This document shows positions 44,395 through 56,029 of a stretch of DNA of 64,000 bases, piece by piece. Position numbers and translations under genes: made by a program. Numbering within the stretch: position 1 is the first letter of the stretch; the number at the start of each line of letters is the position of its first letter. The notes below the pieces were generated by a model that searched no databases, had not been told where the DNA came from, and worked only from the letters and a program-made list of their open reading frames with translations. This DNA comes from Acanthococcus lagerstroemiae (taxonomy: Eukaryota > Arthropoda > Insecta > Hemiptera > Eriococcidae): positions 16,306,001-16,370,000 of the forward strand of contig CM063106.1 in the NCBI GenBank assembly GCA_031841125.1, written 5' to 3'.

Positions 44395-44592
44395 TATGAG
44401 ATTCCGTCAGAACTCAATCAGACTCCTTCAGACTTATTAAGCCATGCTAGACTCTGATGAGACTCACGCTGACTCCTAGAGATTTATCAGACCACATTTT
44501 CAAGCATGTGAGACTCACTCGGATTCATTCAGACTTCTTGACTCTATTTAGACTCGCTGAGACTGGGCTATGACTCATCCTGACTCCATCCC
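44395..44592 (+). repeat. Cryptic minisatellite, CAGACTC-like words
   Basis: TCAGACTC, GAGACTC and CTGACTCC words recur with spacing of about 10-25 bases over 200 bases. Individual units are not conserved. Confidence 0.6.
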
Positions 44593-44909
44593 CAATTGAC
44601 AAAAAGAGGGTCACAAAGCGTCAGCACACAAAAAATCCAAAACTGGGATTTGAGGCAAAAGAGTGCTTCTTTTTCAACCAATTAGAGCGCAGGACGCAAA
44701 CAGAAACGAAAACGACAAACTAGATGAGGTAATTTTGTGACGTCACTTGGTCAAACACAATTCTATGATGGACGCAATCAAACTATTAGTAAAGCACACT
44801 GCTTACATTTCGGACGCAATCGAACCATTAGAAGCAAGGGGCAAAAACGGGACGCAATAAGACTATGGAAAAGATGTGAGGGCTATTTTTCGGACGCAGT
44901 CAGGCTTCT

Positions 44910-45049
44910 CCGGTTACCCTTAATTCTCCTTTAGTTACCTTAGGAAACTGACGTGATTTAGTTACCCTCTAGTTACCCGCGGAAAAGTTATCCATTTGCA
45001 ATCCTCAGTTATCCTCAGATTACCCAAAAACCTGTCAGTTACCCTTCGT
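44910..45049 (-). repeat. GGGTAAC-family, interrupted unit(s), left part
   Basis: CGGTTACCCTTAATTC, CCTTTAGTTACC, CTCTAGTTACCCGCGG and CAGTTACCCTTCGT are GTTACCC-strand words. The unit is cut at 45049 by the LINE insertion and resumes at 45984. Confidence 0.75.
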
Positions 45050-45983
45050 TACTTTAGAGTTCATATTGGAAACTGTTGGTCACGTTGGACCAACATTTGC
45101 GCAGGCGTCCCACAGAGCAGCGTCCTGGATCCGACCTTATTCTTCCTCAACACATACGATATTCCGGTTTCTCCAGACACTATCACTGCTCTCTTCGCCG
45201 ATGACTCATGTGTTATGGCCAGCCACCGGAACTACTCTGATGCAGTCGAGATCCTCCAAACTGCTGTTGATAAAATCTCCGCATGGGCCAACCGATGAAA
45301 AATAAAAATAAATGAGCAAAAGTCTGTTCGAGTGGATGTTGCTCTCCACCCACATGGTATTATCCCAATTACCATCATGAGCAAGCCAATACCCATCTCA
45401 AACTCGGCCGACTGACAGGAGCATATCCGGTCGAAAAGGAATCTACTAAACCTGTGTCTTCGAAAACACTTTTGGCTGATAGGACCTAAATCCTCACTCA
45501 AATTAGAAGCCAAAATGCAAATCTACACAGCCATCTTTCGCCCCTCCTGGTCCTACGGATGCGAGCTGTGGAGCACAACAGCAGAATCCAACCAGCTGGT
45601 AATAGAAAGATTCCAGAATAAATACATAATACATGCGTACTGCCACTGGTTCCCCGTGGTACATGACCAACGAACAGTTGAGAAACGACCTCAAGCTTCC
45701 CCCAATTGCTGAAACAATTAAGCAGAAAGCCGGTGCATACAGCGCACGTCTTCACAAACATCCAAATCTTGAAGCAATCATACTCCTGGACACCACTCAC
45801 ACTGCCCGGCGATTGGCACGTTTACACCCAGCGGATCTGGTCTACTAGCTCCATATACCTATATATTTTAGTTTAAAATTTTTAATTTATTTTTAAAATG
45901 TTCACAATAGTTGGTCTTACTTATATTTTTAAGATTTGGTAAATGCAATGTATCTTGCAGTCCCAAATGAAAGTGTGAAAAAA
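45050..45983 (+). pseudogene. 5'-truncated jockey-like LINE RT
   Basis: Plus-strand RT C-terminal half: AGVPQSSVLDPTLFF, then FADDSCVMASHRNYSDAVEI (catalytic FADD), WANR, a stop, KIKINEQKSVRVD, a second stop, LRKHFWLIGPKSSLKLEAKM, PSWSYGCELWSTTAESNQLV, a frameshift near 45630, then TGSPWYMTNEQLRNDLKLPP and a stop at 45846-45848. The 3' end has a short A run. AGTTACCCTTCGT (45037-45049) and AGTTATCCTTGGT (45984-45996) form an 11-of-13 TSD inside the GGGTAAC unit. Confidence 0.85.
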
Positions 45984-46030
45984 AGTTATCCTTGGTCCCC
46001 CTTCAAGTTACCTGGGTAACGGCGGGATTG
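45984..46030 (-). repeat. GGGTAAC-family, right part of the interrupted unit
   Basis: AGTTATCCTTGGTCCCCCTT, then CAAGTTACCTGGGTAAC and GGCGGGATTGTG complete the unit broken at 45049. The usual end GCGCATCGG is replaced by the cysteine-rich coding sequence. Confidence 0.75.
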
Positions 46031-46309
46031 TGCCTGGGCTGACTGCGAATGCCAAGTATACGTGTACAAGAAGAACGGATATGCATGCGGCATGAGCCAG
46101 GGTGTGTATTTTAGCGGCTTCTGTCCCACGCTGACCAACCAATGTGGATATGTGAAGGGCAAAGGTGCGTACGACTCCGTCAATGAACGCTGTAAAATGC
46201 ACGGTGTGTCTGGCCGAAGATCTAGCCACCAGGGAAAGTGTGGTATCGTCTAGTAATGTTTTGTAATAATCCCAATGTTGTAATAAATGCTTTTAATAGA
46301 AAAAAAAAA
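46026..46309 (+). CDS. Cysteine-rich small secreted-type peptide, 3' exon or retrocopy
   Basis: An open frame enters from the GGGTAAC repeat and stops at TAG 46251-46253; about 73 codons are visible. It reads WADCECQVYVYKKNGYACGM, then GVYFSGFCPTLTNQCGY, NERCKMHGVSG and HQGKCGIV. Seven cysteines in about 70 residues with many Gly and Tyr suggest a disulfide-rich extracellular peptide. AATAAA is at 46282-46287 and an A10 run begins at 46300. No ATG or signal peptide is in frame here, so it is either the last exon of a spliced gene or a 5'-truncated processed copy. I cannot name the family. Confidence 0.5.
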
Positions 46310-46311
46310 TT

Positions 46312-48990
46312 TTAAATAAATAAAAAGTATTCGAACTTGACACCAAAGTCAACAAACAAATTAAACTTCTCTTCAAGCTCAACCCACATTTAGGATTGTG
46401 AAAGTTCATCATAAGAATTTTAACTCGCTAGATCAATAACAGCCGACTAGAGCATCAGACAACTTTATTTCCCCCAAAAAACTCATTTTGACCCTCTTAT
46501 TCTCTTGGTAATGGTCCAGTTGTGCCTGTATTTAAACTCGATTATTATTGGCTAATCGCGAATAACATCAAAATTTCAACCGACTCAATTACAACTCTCG
46601 CTCTCATCGAACATGGGTCAAATAGGTTAAACAAAACAACTGAAAATCAAAAAAAAAAAAAATACAAAATCACAACCATTACCCAACGTGATACTTTGCT
46701 AAAAAGCGGGGTATCATCAGTAAAACTCAACTGAAACCAGAAGCAGAAGTAGAACAAAACGGAATCGCCATGTCTGAGATAATAATAAACTCAATTGTTG
46801 ATTTTCTTGCCAACGCTAACACCTCGTTTGCCCAATGCCCAACACATTAAACAAAATTCTACTTCATGCACCAACTTCTCTCTTCCTTCTTTCCAACACG
46901 CAAACCTAGTTGAAATGTCAGCCCATTATTCATTTCTGAACATTTTCCCGGGAATCATCGTCGCTAAATGCGTGAACAAAAACTGAAAAGATGACAACGC
47001 AGACCGCACCAAGCCCTGCCCGCCTATCAGCATTCGCGCCCACGTTCGCAATAATCTGCATGCGCAGATGAGGACTCGCGCATGCTTATACACGTTATAG
47101 CCGCTAGCCTATGCGACGCGCAGCGGCGCGAAATTTCAAACGTTGCACGCAAGCGGCGACAACCGGTTGCTGGTTCGCGCCGCCGTACGCGAAATTAAAA
47201 TCGTTTGCCGGTAGAGTCATCGATAGATAAATAATAATAATCGAATGGCGGAAAAAACATTTTGTCATTTTCGCCACGAATGGAACTGAATGGAACGATC
47301 AGATAGCTTCGTCGATACGATGTCGACGTCGGTCGGTGTTATTGCCGTTGTTGAAAAAAATGGAAACACCGTAAGTTACGAGTGGACTTCTCGCAGATTA
47401 CACATGTAATCGTGGATTCCGCGCAGCACGGCATATACGAAGATACAATGCGATGCGTGAAAAACGCTGAGCACGGAGAAAACCAGACAGAGAGCCGGTA
47501 ACGACTATTATAATGTTGATGGATGTTACCGGAACATTTTGTTTACCGATCGTGTGATTTATCGAGGTGCTTGGATTTCGGAAGACAGATGCGAGTTACT
47601 TAATAGCGCCAAAGTCAACATTAAACGAGCCGTAGAGCTGTTGTTTACACTTCAGCCCGAGTTTATTCTCTTATAATCGAACGCTTCATACGTGTTTCGG
47701 GGGGGTATTCGGCCGGTTGTACAAAAAGTTCCGCCAAATATAATGCCATTATGCGAGACAACTGTAATCTGCTTACCGCAAAAAAGTATTGATTTTTAAC
47801 AAGCGAAGTATCTTCGGTGAATGACGAAGGGGCAAAGCGGCTTACACAGGGTCGACCGTTTAACGAACAGGTCGATTAACATTTGCCAGATCAGTTTTAA
47901 TGGTTGCGACCCAGGACCGACCCACCGCGACCGCGACCCTGCGACGCAGACAGAAACCGTTTCACGTGGTTTGGCGGTCTACGGTGGATAGGTAACTAGG
48001 TATACAAAATATGTATATATAGGAAACACGAAACCCGATCATTTCTTGAAATATCAATCGGTCTGCGGGTAGATATACTATATATATAGTAAGTTTGTTG
48101 ATACGCGATTAGTGCATCGGTCTGGTGAAAGATATATCGTCTTGTGAAGATGTGTATTCTAGAAGAACCTGATGCGTTCGCGACGACGTTGAAATCGAGA
48201 TTTTCGATAGCCGCCGTTGACAAATGACGTGGGTAATGAGCCGGCAGTAATCTGATGGCAGAATCTGTTTGATGGAGGAAATGACTGATTTGACGGAAGA
48301 GTTTCAGGTATACCTAAGGTTATTGTGTCGGCTGGCTGAGGGGTAGACCATTCTGTCATTCTGCGGGGTTGCTGTGTAGTTAGGGTTTGTGTGACATTAT
48401 TTTCAAACTTAGCTAATTACACTGCATACGATACACGTACAGATACAGACACAACGGACAACTGCCAATATCTCTACATCCTATCGGTATACTCACGAAA
48501 ACATTTCAACGCATAAAATTAACGATAATTTTGCATGAAAGTCTAAAATCGATGTCGATTTGATATTCGTATATAGTTTGACGGTCTGTAGATTTTGTTA
48601 AAACGATTCGATTCTTCGACGTAGAATTTGCTGATCAATCGACGTCGTTTTTACATACATGTGGACATCGAATGGAAACGGTTTAGTATGTGATTCTCCC
48701 CTCAGACGGTGTCAAATTGGTACGTTAAAACTGACCTTACTACTCACAGGTAAAGTAATGCACAACAGGGTGTATAGGTTGAAAAGGAACGTTGAGTTTG
48801 CAGTTGGTTAACAAAACACTAAATAATCTCACACGGTTATTTGATATCTTTTCGATTTGACTTGGAAAACGGTCTGAGTTTATCCCCATTTGAAAGAAAA
48901 CCAGTAACAGCAGCACACAGAGGGTTCCTATCATAGATCTTAAATGAATGACCAATTAGATTGTTAGAAATTGGTGTCGAAATTAACATG
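46312..48990. other. Unique DNA, CpG-rich 46990-48700, no gene
   Basis: After the exon, AT-rich sequence gives way to GC-balanced DNA full of CG dinucleotides and free of repeats. Frames are at most 75 codons. This could hold conserved regulatory sequence. Confidence 0.4.
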
Positions 48991-49349
48991 AAAATTACGT
49001 CGATTTGACAGTAATTTTTTCTTTTAAATCGACACCTTGATCACCGTCAAAACATGTTCATTTCAACGTCCATCTAACGGTTAACGAGCGTTTATCAGGT
49101 TGATAATTCTAAAAAAATCGGCATATTTCATTGTTAATAATTTCAAAAAATAGAATGGCGTTCTCTATTTTCGAAACGGAATCATTAATGTGCATGTCGG
49201 TAATGTGATTTTTAACGCTGCGCTTAATTCATTCATCAGTGTGAAGGGGATAGGTCCCCTCGAAAATTTAGTGACCATGCCCTAGGAATATTCTTAGATT
49301 CCTTGGTCATGGCTTTTAATAACAGATTACACCCCAGGCGTTTCATATA

Positions 49350-49379
49350 GGTCATGGCTCATAAAAATGAGCCATGGCC
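49350..49379. repeat. Short palindrome, 13-base arms
   Basis: GGTCATGGCTCAT and ATGAGCCATGGCC pair with one mismatch across an AAAA loop. GGTCATGGC words also occur at 49309 and near 49240-49400. Confidence 0.8.
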
Positions 49380-49596
49380 AAAGAATTTCTTAGGCTGTGA
49401 CTCATAGTAGTGAACCGTGATCCTGGAATGTCTTGGGTAGTCGTAAATGTGTATAAGTCCGGAGAAATTATTACTCTAAGATATACGGAAGCGAGAGATT
49501 CTTTTCCCTTGACATATCTTACACACATGAATCTGCAGGCCTGCAGCTTTCACTCAAGATTATTGTTGAAATTACTTACCTATCATTCAACTGTAG

Positions 49597-49818
49597 CCTG
49601 ATTGACAATGAGGCCACTCACAATCAAATTGTGAGTGCATTTGTGAACATCACTCAGTAATCACACGACGTGAACTAATGTTGAGTGATCACTTTGCACA
49701 CACTATTTTAAAATGATGAGATGTTGAACACTCACAAAAATATGAGAGTGGCCAAAAGTCTCAAAACGGTAGTGGTTTGTGATATGTTTTGTGAGTGCTT
49801 TTCAAATTGTCAATCGGG
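49597..49818. mobile_element. Possible MITE with GTGAGTG repeats
   Basis: CCTGATTGACAAT at the left and CCCGATTGACAAT (reverse complement) at the right enclose several CACTCACAA / GTGAGTG words in both orientations. No TSD is evident. Confidence 0.45.
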
Positions 49819-49819
49819 A

Positions 49820-50907
49820 GTGGTCAACATTTCCTTGATAGTGGACAGGTTATACTCCCCTGCCTCCTCGAGAGTTCTCATGTTGAATAAACACCAGGGT
49901 ATGTGTAGTACTCCATATATGTGACCAGCTCGGAAGAAAAGAGGCTCAAGTCTAAAATCAAGTTTTTGAGAAAAACGCGTTTGAAGTTTGGTAACACTGT
50001 ATCGTTAAGCATGAGGTTTGTACTGCAGGTTATGCCTTCGGAATCGTGTTGCGTGACATTTGTGAGTGTGTGGAACATGTCGGAGTGGTCAGCCAGGTGC
50101 ACGTTCAGCGATTGGGAGTGGGAGGAAGCGGAGAGAAAGTGATAGTCAATAATAGTTTCTTATTTAAAAATCCTGTAATATTTTTAAATGGGGATTTACA
50201 GAAATACAAGAAAATCTCCCCAAAAAGATTAGCCTATTCTCAAGATTGAAGAGACCATGTATTAATTTTAGAAAAATATATTTTTGGTGAATTTTTTGAG
50301 CCTTAAGTATTGATGATAGACAGTTATGTCTGCAAAGTATTTTGTTAATAGAATAGACAATGAAATATCATGTTTGAATTTTTTTATTTAAGAATTTTTG
50401 AAACTATGTGTTTTCAGCATTTTTTTAAAAATAATAATATTGAATTGCCCCTTCAAAATAGAAAGTATGCAACTAATTCTGTAGCGAATATTGAAAATTG
50501 TATTTTTTTCAGAACCACTCATTTTGTGAGAAAAATCACACACATAGTCGTTAACCTTCTTTCTTATAAATTATCTTTTTTTTTTTTTTTTTTTACAACT
50601 ATCAATTTTCAAACGCTTGTACAGCCGTGAAAAATAGGTTTTTTGAAGTTAAACTAACGGGATTGGATACTCTTTAAGATCGAGAATATGAATCTGCAGA
50701 AACCCCGAAAGTAATTTGTAAGCCCCTTTCCTCCGAGCCGGTCACATAGGTATACTAAAATCATAATGGAGAAAAATGTTCAAAAATTACATCGTAAAAA
50801 TCCCAAATTGTCTACTACGAAATTTGGTATGTTCGGAGAGTTACCCTGACAATCATTCTTGAAAGAGGAATAAAGCGTATTAACGATTCTTAATTCAATG
50901 CTGCTAA
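49820..50907. other. No supported gene
   Basis: AT-rich sequence with a T19 run near 50578. Overlapping small frames at 49878-50249 lack motifs. Confidence 0.45.
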
Positions 50908-51300
50908 CAGGGACATACCGACAGAGGATATGGGGCAACTCTCCCTTTTTTATTCAGCAGTTGGGAAAGTTCACTCTTACCCTTTCAGTCAGGCGAAGTT
51001 GGAAAAATCTAACAAGTTAAAAAGTTTTTCTTGGTTTTTGGTTGTTGTTGTTTTTTTTTTTTGCTTTGATACTTTGAGAAGTTAGGAAACCCCCAACAAG
51101 TCAAAAAGTTTTTCTTCATTTGCTTCGATACTTGGGAATTTTAAGTTGAGTCTGTTGAAAAAATCCAACAAGTCAGAAGTTTTGTTTTGTTTTTTTCTTT
51201 CTTTGATACTTGGGAATTTTGAGTCGAGTCAGTTGTCAGTTGCCTTTTCACAATTTTTACCCCCTCCCCCCACTGAGGAAAACTCTTCGGCACGTCCCTG
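50908..51300. mobile_element. B-family hAT MITE, 393 bp, internally duplicated
   Basis: CAGGGACATACCG at the left and CAGGGACGTGCCG (reverse complement) at the right. The interior repeats GATACTTTGAGAAGTTAGG, GATACTTGGGAATTTTAAGT and GATACTTGGGAATTTTGAGT, so the core is triplicated. Flanks GCTGCTAA and GTCGCTCA are only weakly alike. Confidence 0.75.
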
Positions 51301-51322
51301 GTCGCTCAGCACCAGTAAGTCT

Positions 51323-51604
51323 TCACAGTTTGGTCATACAGTTCTTAGTCCATCCCAAATGATTCATCTCCGGTAAATTATCTCCAGATTGTTCATCCTC
51401 AGTCAATTCATCAACGAGCAAATTCATCCTGAAGGTAAATGCAGGAACACCCGTATTACTTGGAACAAAATCTTGGATTTTAGCCCTAATTCTAGAAGCT
51501 GGTTCATCTCCAAAGTAGGGTGTCATCAACTTGTTATTATAACATAGGCCATTGAAATTACTCATCACATTGTTGTCATTGCCTCTAACTCTTCCTTTAG
51601 CGAT
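51323..51604 (-). CDS. Unidentified 90-codon frame
   Basis: The minus strand is open from a stop at about 51607 to TGA at 51323. It contains GRVRGNDNNVMSNFNGLCYN, PYFGDEPASRIRAKIQDFVP, AFTFRMNLLVDELTEDEQSG and NLPEMNHLGWTKNCMTKL. Composition is protein-like (balanced charge, acidic patch) and codons are varied, but there is no ATG close to the start and no motif I know. It could be one exon of a host gene or a mobile-element remnant. Confidence 0.3.
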   Translation of the reverse strand: MAKGRVRGNDNNVMSNFNGLCYNNKLMTPYFGDEPASRIRAKIQDFVPSNTGVPAFTFRMNLLVDELTEDEQSGDNLPEMNHLGWTKNCMTKL

Positions 51605-52131
51605 TTAGTAGGCTAACAGACTCCGCATAACTTCGGCTACAAAATGTTAGGAGAAAACGCCGGTAGCTACGTAACCCTACATAGATCTTTGGTCCGAATA
51701 ATGTTAGAACATTCAAATTTTGTCAGTTTATATCGCCATTTTTCCTATAAACAGAGTCGTCCAGAAAAAAATCAGGGGCCGGAGAAAAAAAAAGTCTGCA
51801 ATCTTTCTTGGACCATTTTCGGAAATTACGAGTTTGCGCTCGAAGGCCCCAAAGATCAGAAAATGCACAAAAAGATCAGACGATAGAATATCCGGGCCCC
51901 AAAAAAGTTCGGGCTTGGAGGAGCGGGGATCACCCTTTTTCCTTCCTCTATTAGGAGGTCGACCTGTGCATATTTTGAGCTCGAATTTTTCGTACTTCAA
52001 ATGAGCATCAGAGAGAAAGTCTCACAAATGTGAGAAGTTTTACGTTTCACAGTCACTTGAAATAGCAAAATATTATTACTTGGTGTTATATATTCTTTAA
52101 ACTGATTCTATTTAGCTTCGTAGTCTTCAAA

Positions 52132-52415
52132 CAGGAACGTACCAATTATGGGGAGGGGTGGGGGACTTACACCCCCTGGTAGGAATTTTTCACGCAGCAG
52201 TTGAGAAAATTTACCAATTTAATTAGGGTCGAGTTCGGAAATTTTAGTCGATGGATCAAAAGTTGGAAAACCCAACAAATCAAAAGGTTCTTATTTTTAG
52301 CCAATTCAAAACAATTTTGATTAATATTTGGAAATTTTGAGTTGAGACAGTTTGGACTTCCACTATTTTCGCCCCCCCCCCACCCCTCCAGGAAAAATTT
52401 TTCGGTACGTTCCTG
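52132..52415. mobile_element. B-family hAT MITE, 284 bp, perfect 8-bp TSD
   Basis: CAGGAACGTACC and GGTACGTTCCTG are perfect TIR ends. TCTTCAAA at 52124-52131 and 52416-52423 is a perfect TSD. This copy defines the family as hAT-like. Confidence 0.88.
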
Positions 52416-52887
52416 TCTTCAAATATGTTTATTTCGGTCAATCTTGGCGCTGAGACTGTAAATTCTTATCTAAGCAATGCTCCACCCCCGATCCGAAGAA
52501 CTGCCACTAGACGAATCTGGCAGGGAGGGACTTGAGGGTCTGAGGGTAATTGAAAAAATTAGTAAATAAAGTAAAAATGGCTAATGCCACAAGTTATACT
52601 CTCCATTGTCAAATTTTGAAAAACTGTAATACTGGCCCCGATATCATGTTGACTCCAATTAAGATGTAATTTGAAAGAAGTACAAAAAATATTGTATAAA
52701 ATTGGGATGAAAAAATTTTGAAAATTTGAAAATGCCACTCTGTAGCACTCATTGTGAGACCACTTTTGGGAATTGTACAGTAAATATTGGTTTATTAATA
52801 CATCAGAAACGCAACTTGCAAAAACGTTCCAAAATGTCCCATTTGACGAAGCTCCCCGGTACGCAAGATCCCTCCAATCAGCCAGGT
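52416..52887. other. No supported gene
   Basis: Unique AT-rich sequence. Confidence 0.45.
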
Positions 52888-53062
52888 CGCTAGAGGGGAA
52901 CCGAGGGTAGCTGACGGAATTCTGGGTAATCTGAGGGTTACTGTGGGTTGCAAATGGGTAACTTACCTAGGTGACGGGGTTTCTGGGTGATCGGAGGGTA
53001 ACTGAGGGTTGCAAATGGGTAACTTTTCCGCGGGTAACTAGAGTAACTGATTGCACATCGGG
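52888..53062 (+). repeat. GGGTAAC-family, two partial units
   Basis: The first unit lacks its start (AGAGGGGAACCGAGGGTAGC) and is fused to a second that ends AGAGTAACTGATTGCACATC. The words CTGGGTAATCTGAGGGTTAC and ATGGGTAACTTTTCCGCGGG are typical. Confidence 0.8.
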
Positions 53063-53069
53063 TTCATCT

Positions 53070-53846
53070 TCAAACAAATTTATTGCTGATAAATTCATCA
53101 CAGCACAAAATTCAACCCGAAATACGAAAAATTCGTTTCCGGCATTACGTGATGTACGGAGCTTGATAGCGTTATGCAAAAGACGCCATAAGATCATCAT
53201 TTTCATCATCTTCCAAAAATGAAGAAATTATATGGCACAGCAATTGAACATTTGAATGTAAGACTGCTTCTCTCAATGGAAATTTAAACATGTTCTCTTT
53301 CATCGCTCACAGCTCGAGTTCTATCAGACATTAAACCAAGTTTCAAAAAAGGAAAACGTGCGCCAGAATGCCCCCTTTCAGATGAGTCATCAGGATTCTC
53401 GATATGTTAATAGCGGCTTTAGAATTGCGGATTAAATGTTTTCTGTATTAACTAGCAACCGATGACCCTATGTATTATCCTCGCCCTCTCGGACCACAAT
53501 GAATGAATCTTCTTGAAACTTCTCGGAAATGCTGCCCAGAGCTTCTAGAAAAAAATCAACAAAATCCGACCATTAGGACCCAAGTTACAGCATCCAGTGT
53601 AAAAATCATGTCATGACGGCAGCTCTCACCCTACCCTGAGCACACACTTAAAAATGACACCCTTTTTCAACTAACAGTATTTTTTCGTTTTTCTATCACT
53701 TTATATTTTCATTTACCCCTCTCCCTCTGTAGTTGGACAATGCCATCGGACAACATATTAGGTTGGTCATTCTTCCCGTCCAACCAGAAAGAAAACTGAC
53801 AAAGCTGGCAACTGTTTCACAATATTCCATTTAAACCAAAAAGTCC
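53070..53846. other. No supported gene
   Basis: Unique sequence. 53480-53620 reads like repeat-derived DNA but has no border. Confidence 0.35.
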
Positions 53847-54212
53847 TTATTTATCGGGGGATCTACTTCTATCACCTCCGAGTTGAAAAAATAAAAGGTG
53901 TTGGTATTCGACAATTAAAACATTCGGAAACACGATTTCACAATTTAAAATTCTTAAATTACTTGTATACTTGCTGTGACGTTTAAACTGTTTGTTCTTT
54001 TTCTTTTCTTTCAGTTTAAAAACCAGTTCCCGATGTCCACTTTTAATAAAAACAAGCCTCCGTCGATTATTACCATCGATTGTGCTGTGTGTATTTTCTT
54101 GTTCCCAAATGTATTTATATACGAATATACTGTACACGAAAACTAACATCCCAGCAAAGAACAGGGCAACGGAGGAAAAAAAAAAGGCCGTGAATGAATT
54201 TAATACATACAT
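53847..54212 (-). CDS. Hypothetical 121-aa frame with N-terminal membrane segment
   Basis: An ATG-started minus frame whose first 40 residues are strongly hydrophobic (FTAFFFSSVALFFAGMLVFV, then YSIFVYKYIW), followed by a basic region (KLKEKKKNKQFKRH) and an ordinary end. It would be a small single-pass membrane protein. Without a homologue, and in AT-rich DNA where poly-Phe frames arise by chance, I rate it low. Confidence 0.18.
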   Translation of the reverse strand: MYVLNSFTAFFFSSVALFFAGMLVFVYSIFVYKYIWEQENTHSTIDGNNRRRLVFIKSGHRELVFKLKEKKKNKQFKRHSKYTSNLRILNCEIVFPNVLIVEYQHLLFFQLGGDRSRSPDK

Positions 54213-54240
54213 ATCTCTTTGCCAGAGTCAAATAAATTAG

Positions 54241-55550
54241 ATACAAACAAGATTTCTCGTATGGACCAATCGTATACATTATCAAGCAACGGTTGCATGT
54301 TGTCTCTTATCAATACTATTAATATTTTAAATAGAAACAAACTCTATGTTTAGTAACACTTTAATAATATAATCTAACGTCGGTTTCAACATGTTCGGAT
54401 TGGAGACCAAGAAATAGGTTTTAACGACAGCGGAAACGTTTTTCTTCTTGTACGAAAAATATTATTCAAAAAATATGAAGACACGAAAGGTTTGGGACAC
54501 GTTACAGCTTCATTATTGCAGTCGTAAAAACGATCGATTATGTTTTAATCGCGTTGTCAACACAGAAATGATCTAATGAAAGATGGCTCCGGCTTATTTG
54601 TTTTTGAAGACAAAAATTTGGTGTATGTATACGAACCGGATACTCGAGTTCGAGTATTCGCTTACCCGCCGATAAGCACGGCGTCACGTCACGTATTTTT
54701 TATGGTGGAAACTCACGACTCTTGCACATGACATCATTTGGGACACTGTAGACTGTGGGAACGCTCGCATTTACTTGTATATGTCCTGTGGGCCCCCCTG
54801 TTGACTTTTTACGTTAAAAGTTTCTCAACTTCGAGTTAGGTACTTCTAATACCGACTTGTTAAACGCCTCCATGTAGAAAACGAATTCCAATTTGCTGAT
54901 TTTACAGACGTTCGGTGAAAGATATTCGTTTTCTAAATTTTCTGCCATTTAATCCGATATACGACTGTTATATTTATTATAAAATCGGTGGTATAAATCA
55001 TGTTTATCATAATCGGGTCGCCAGCAGTTAATTGTAGACTTCTATACCTGTGGTAAGTACATATCTGGTATACCTACAGACATGTTATTTGTCGCAGTTA
55101 TGCCTTATCGAGATCGGACATGAAATCGTGAAATAAGATTGACAAAGACTATAGTATTGTCGTGAAGTGACGATTCGATCATTTTATAACGGTGCGAAAT
55201 CTGGAAGTAGCAAGCATCGAATCCGCAGGTGGCCATCGAGATGACCCCTTCCACCCTCACGTAGCTATTTCTGTGGGGAACACATAAAATGTAATAAAAT
55301 CTAAAATGAAAAACATAAGACATGAGTTGTAAATGAAGAAAGATGTAAGACATAAGACATAAAAGTAAATATACAAAATATGAAGCCTGAAGACTTCGGA
55401 CGTATATATTCTTAAAAAAGTGGGCATTGATTTTTTTATTTCTTTCTTCTCGGTCAATTTTTTTCTACGTGTCTTACATTTACTTATTCTCAAGTTAAAG
55501 TCTTATTAGGCTCACATTTCGAGGCTACAATATATATAAGAATTCCCATA
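54241..55550. other. Unique DNA, CpG-rich in the middle, no gene
   Basis: CG-containing words are frequent at 54360-55240 and no repeat is visible. Nothing codes. Confidence 0.4.
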
Positions 55551-55552
55551 CC

Positions 55553-55844
55553 AGATGCGCCAAATCCCGCCAGTTATCCGGGTAACTAAAGGGGAACCAA
55601 GGGTAACGCACGGATTTCTGGGTAATCTGAGGGTAACCGAGAGTTGCAAATGGGTAACTTTTCCACGGGTAACGAGAGGGTAACTGACTATGCGTATCGG
55701 GATGCGCAAAATCCCGCCAATTACCCGGGTAACTAAAAGAGAACCAAGGGTAACTGATGTGTTTCTGGGTAATCTGAGGGTAACCGAGAGTTGCAAATGG
55801 GTAACTTTTCCGCGGGTAAGTAGAGGGTAACTGACTGCGCGTCG
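55553..55844 (+). repeat. GGGTAAC-family, two tandem complete units
   Basis: The units 55553-55699 and 55700-55844 (about 146 bp each) are the best pair in the window. Each begins GATGCGCAAAATCCCGCCA, has seven GGGTAA words, and ends GGGTAACTGACTATGCGTAT or GGGTAACTGACTGCGCGTCG. Confidence 0.9.
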
Positions 55845-56029
55845 AGTAGGATTAATCCAGAATGCTTAATGAAGTTATGCCGGTACAAAATAGAGGTATT
55901 GTAACTCCGCGTGTAATGTCACCACGGTATGAAAGTTCATCCAAAGTAAAATAAAACTAGCGAGGAAAATCGTATTTCATTGTACGATTAAATTAACTTA
56001 GTGTCCATTCCTGAGTGTGAGTGAACTTG

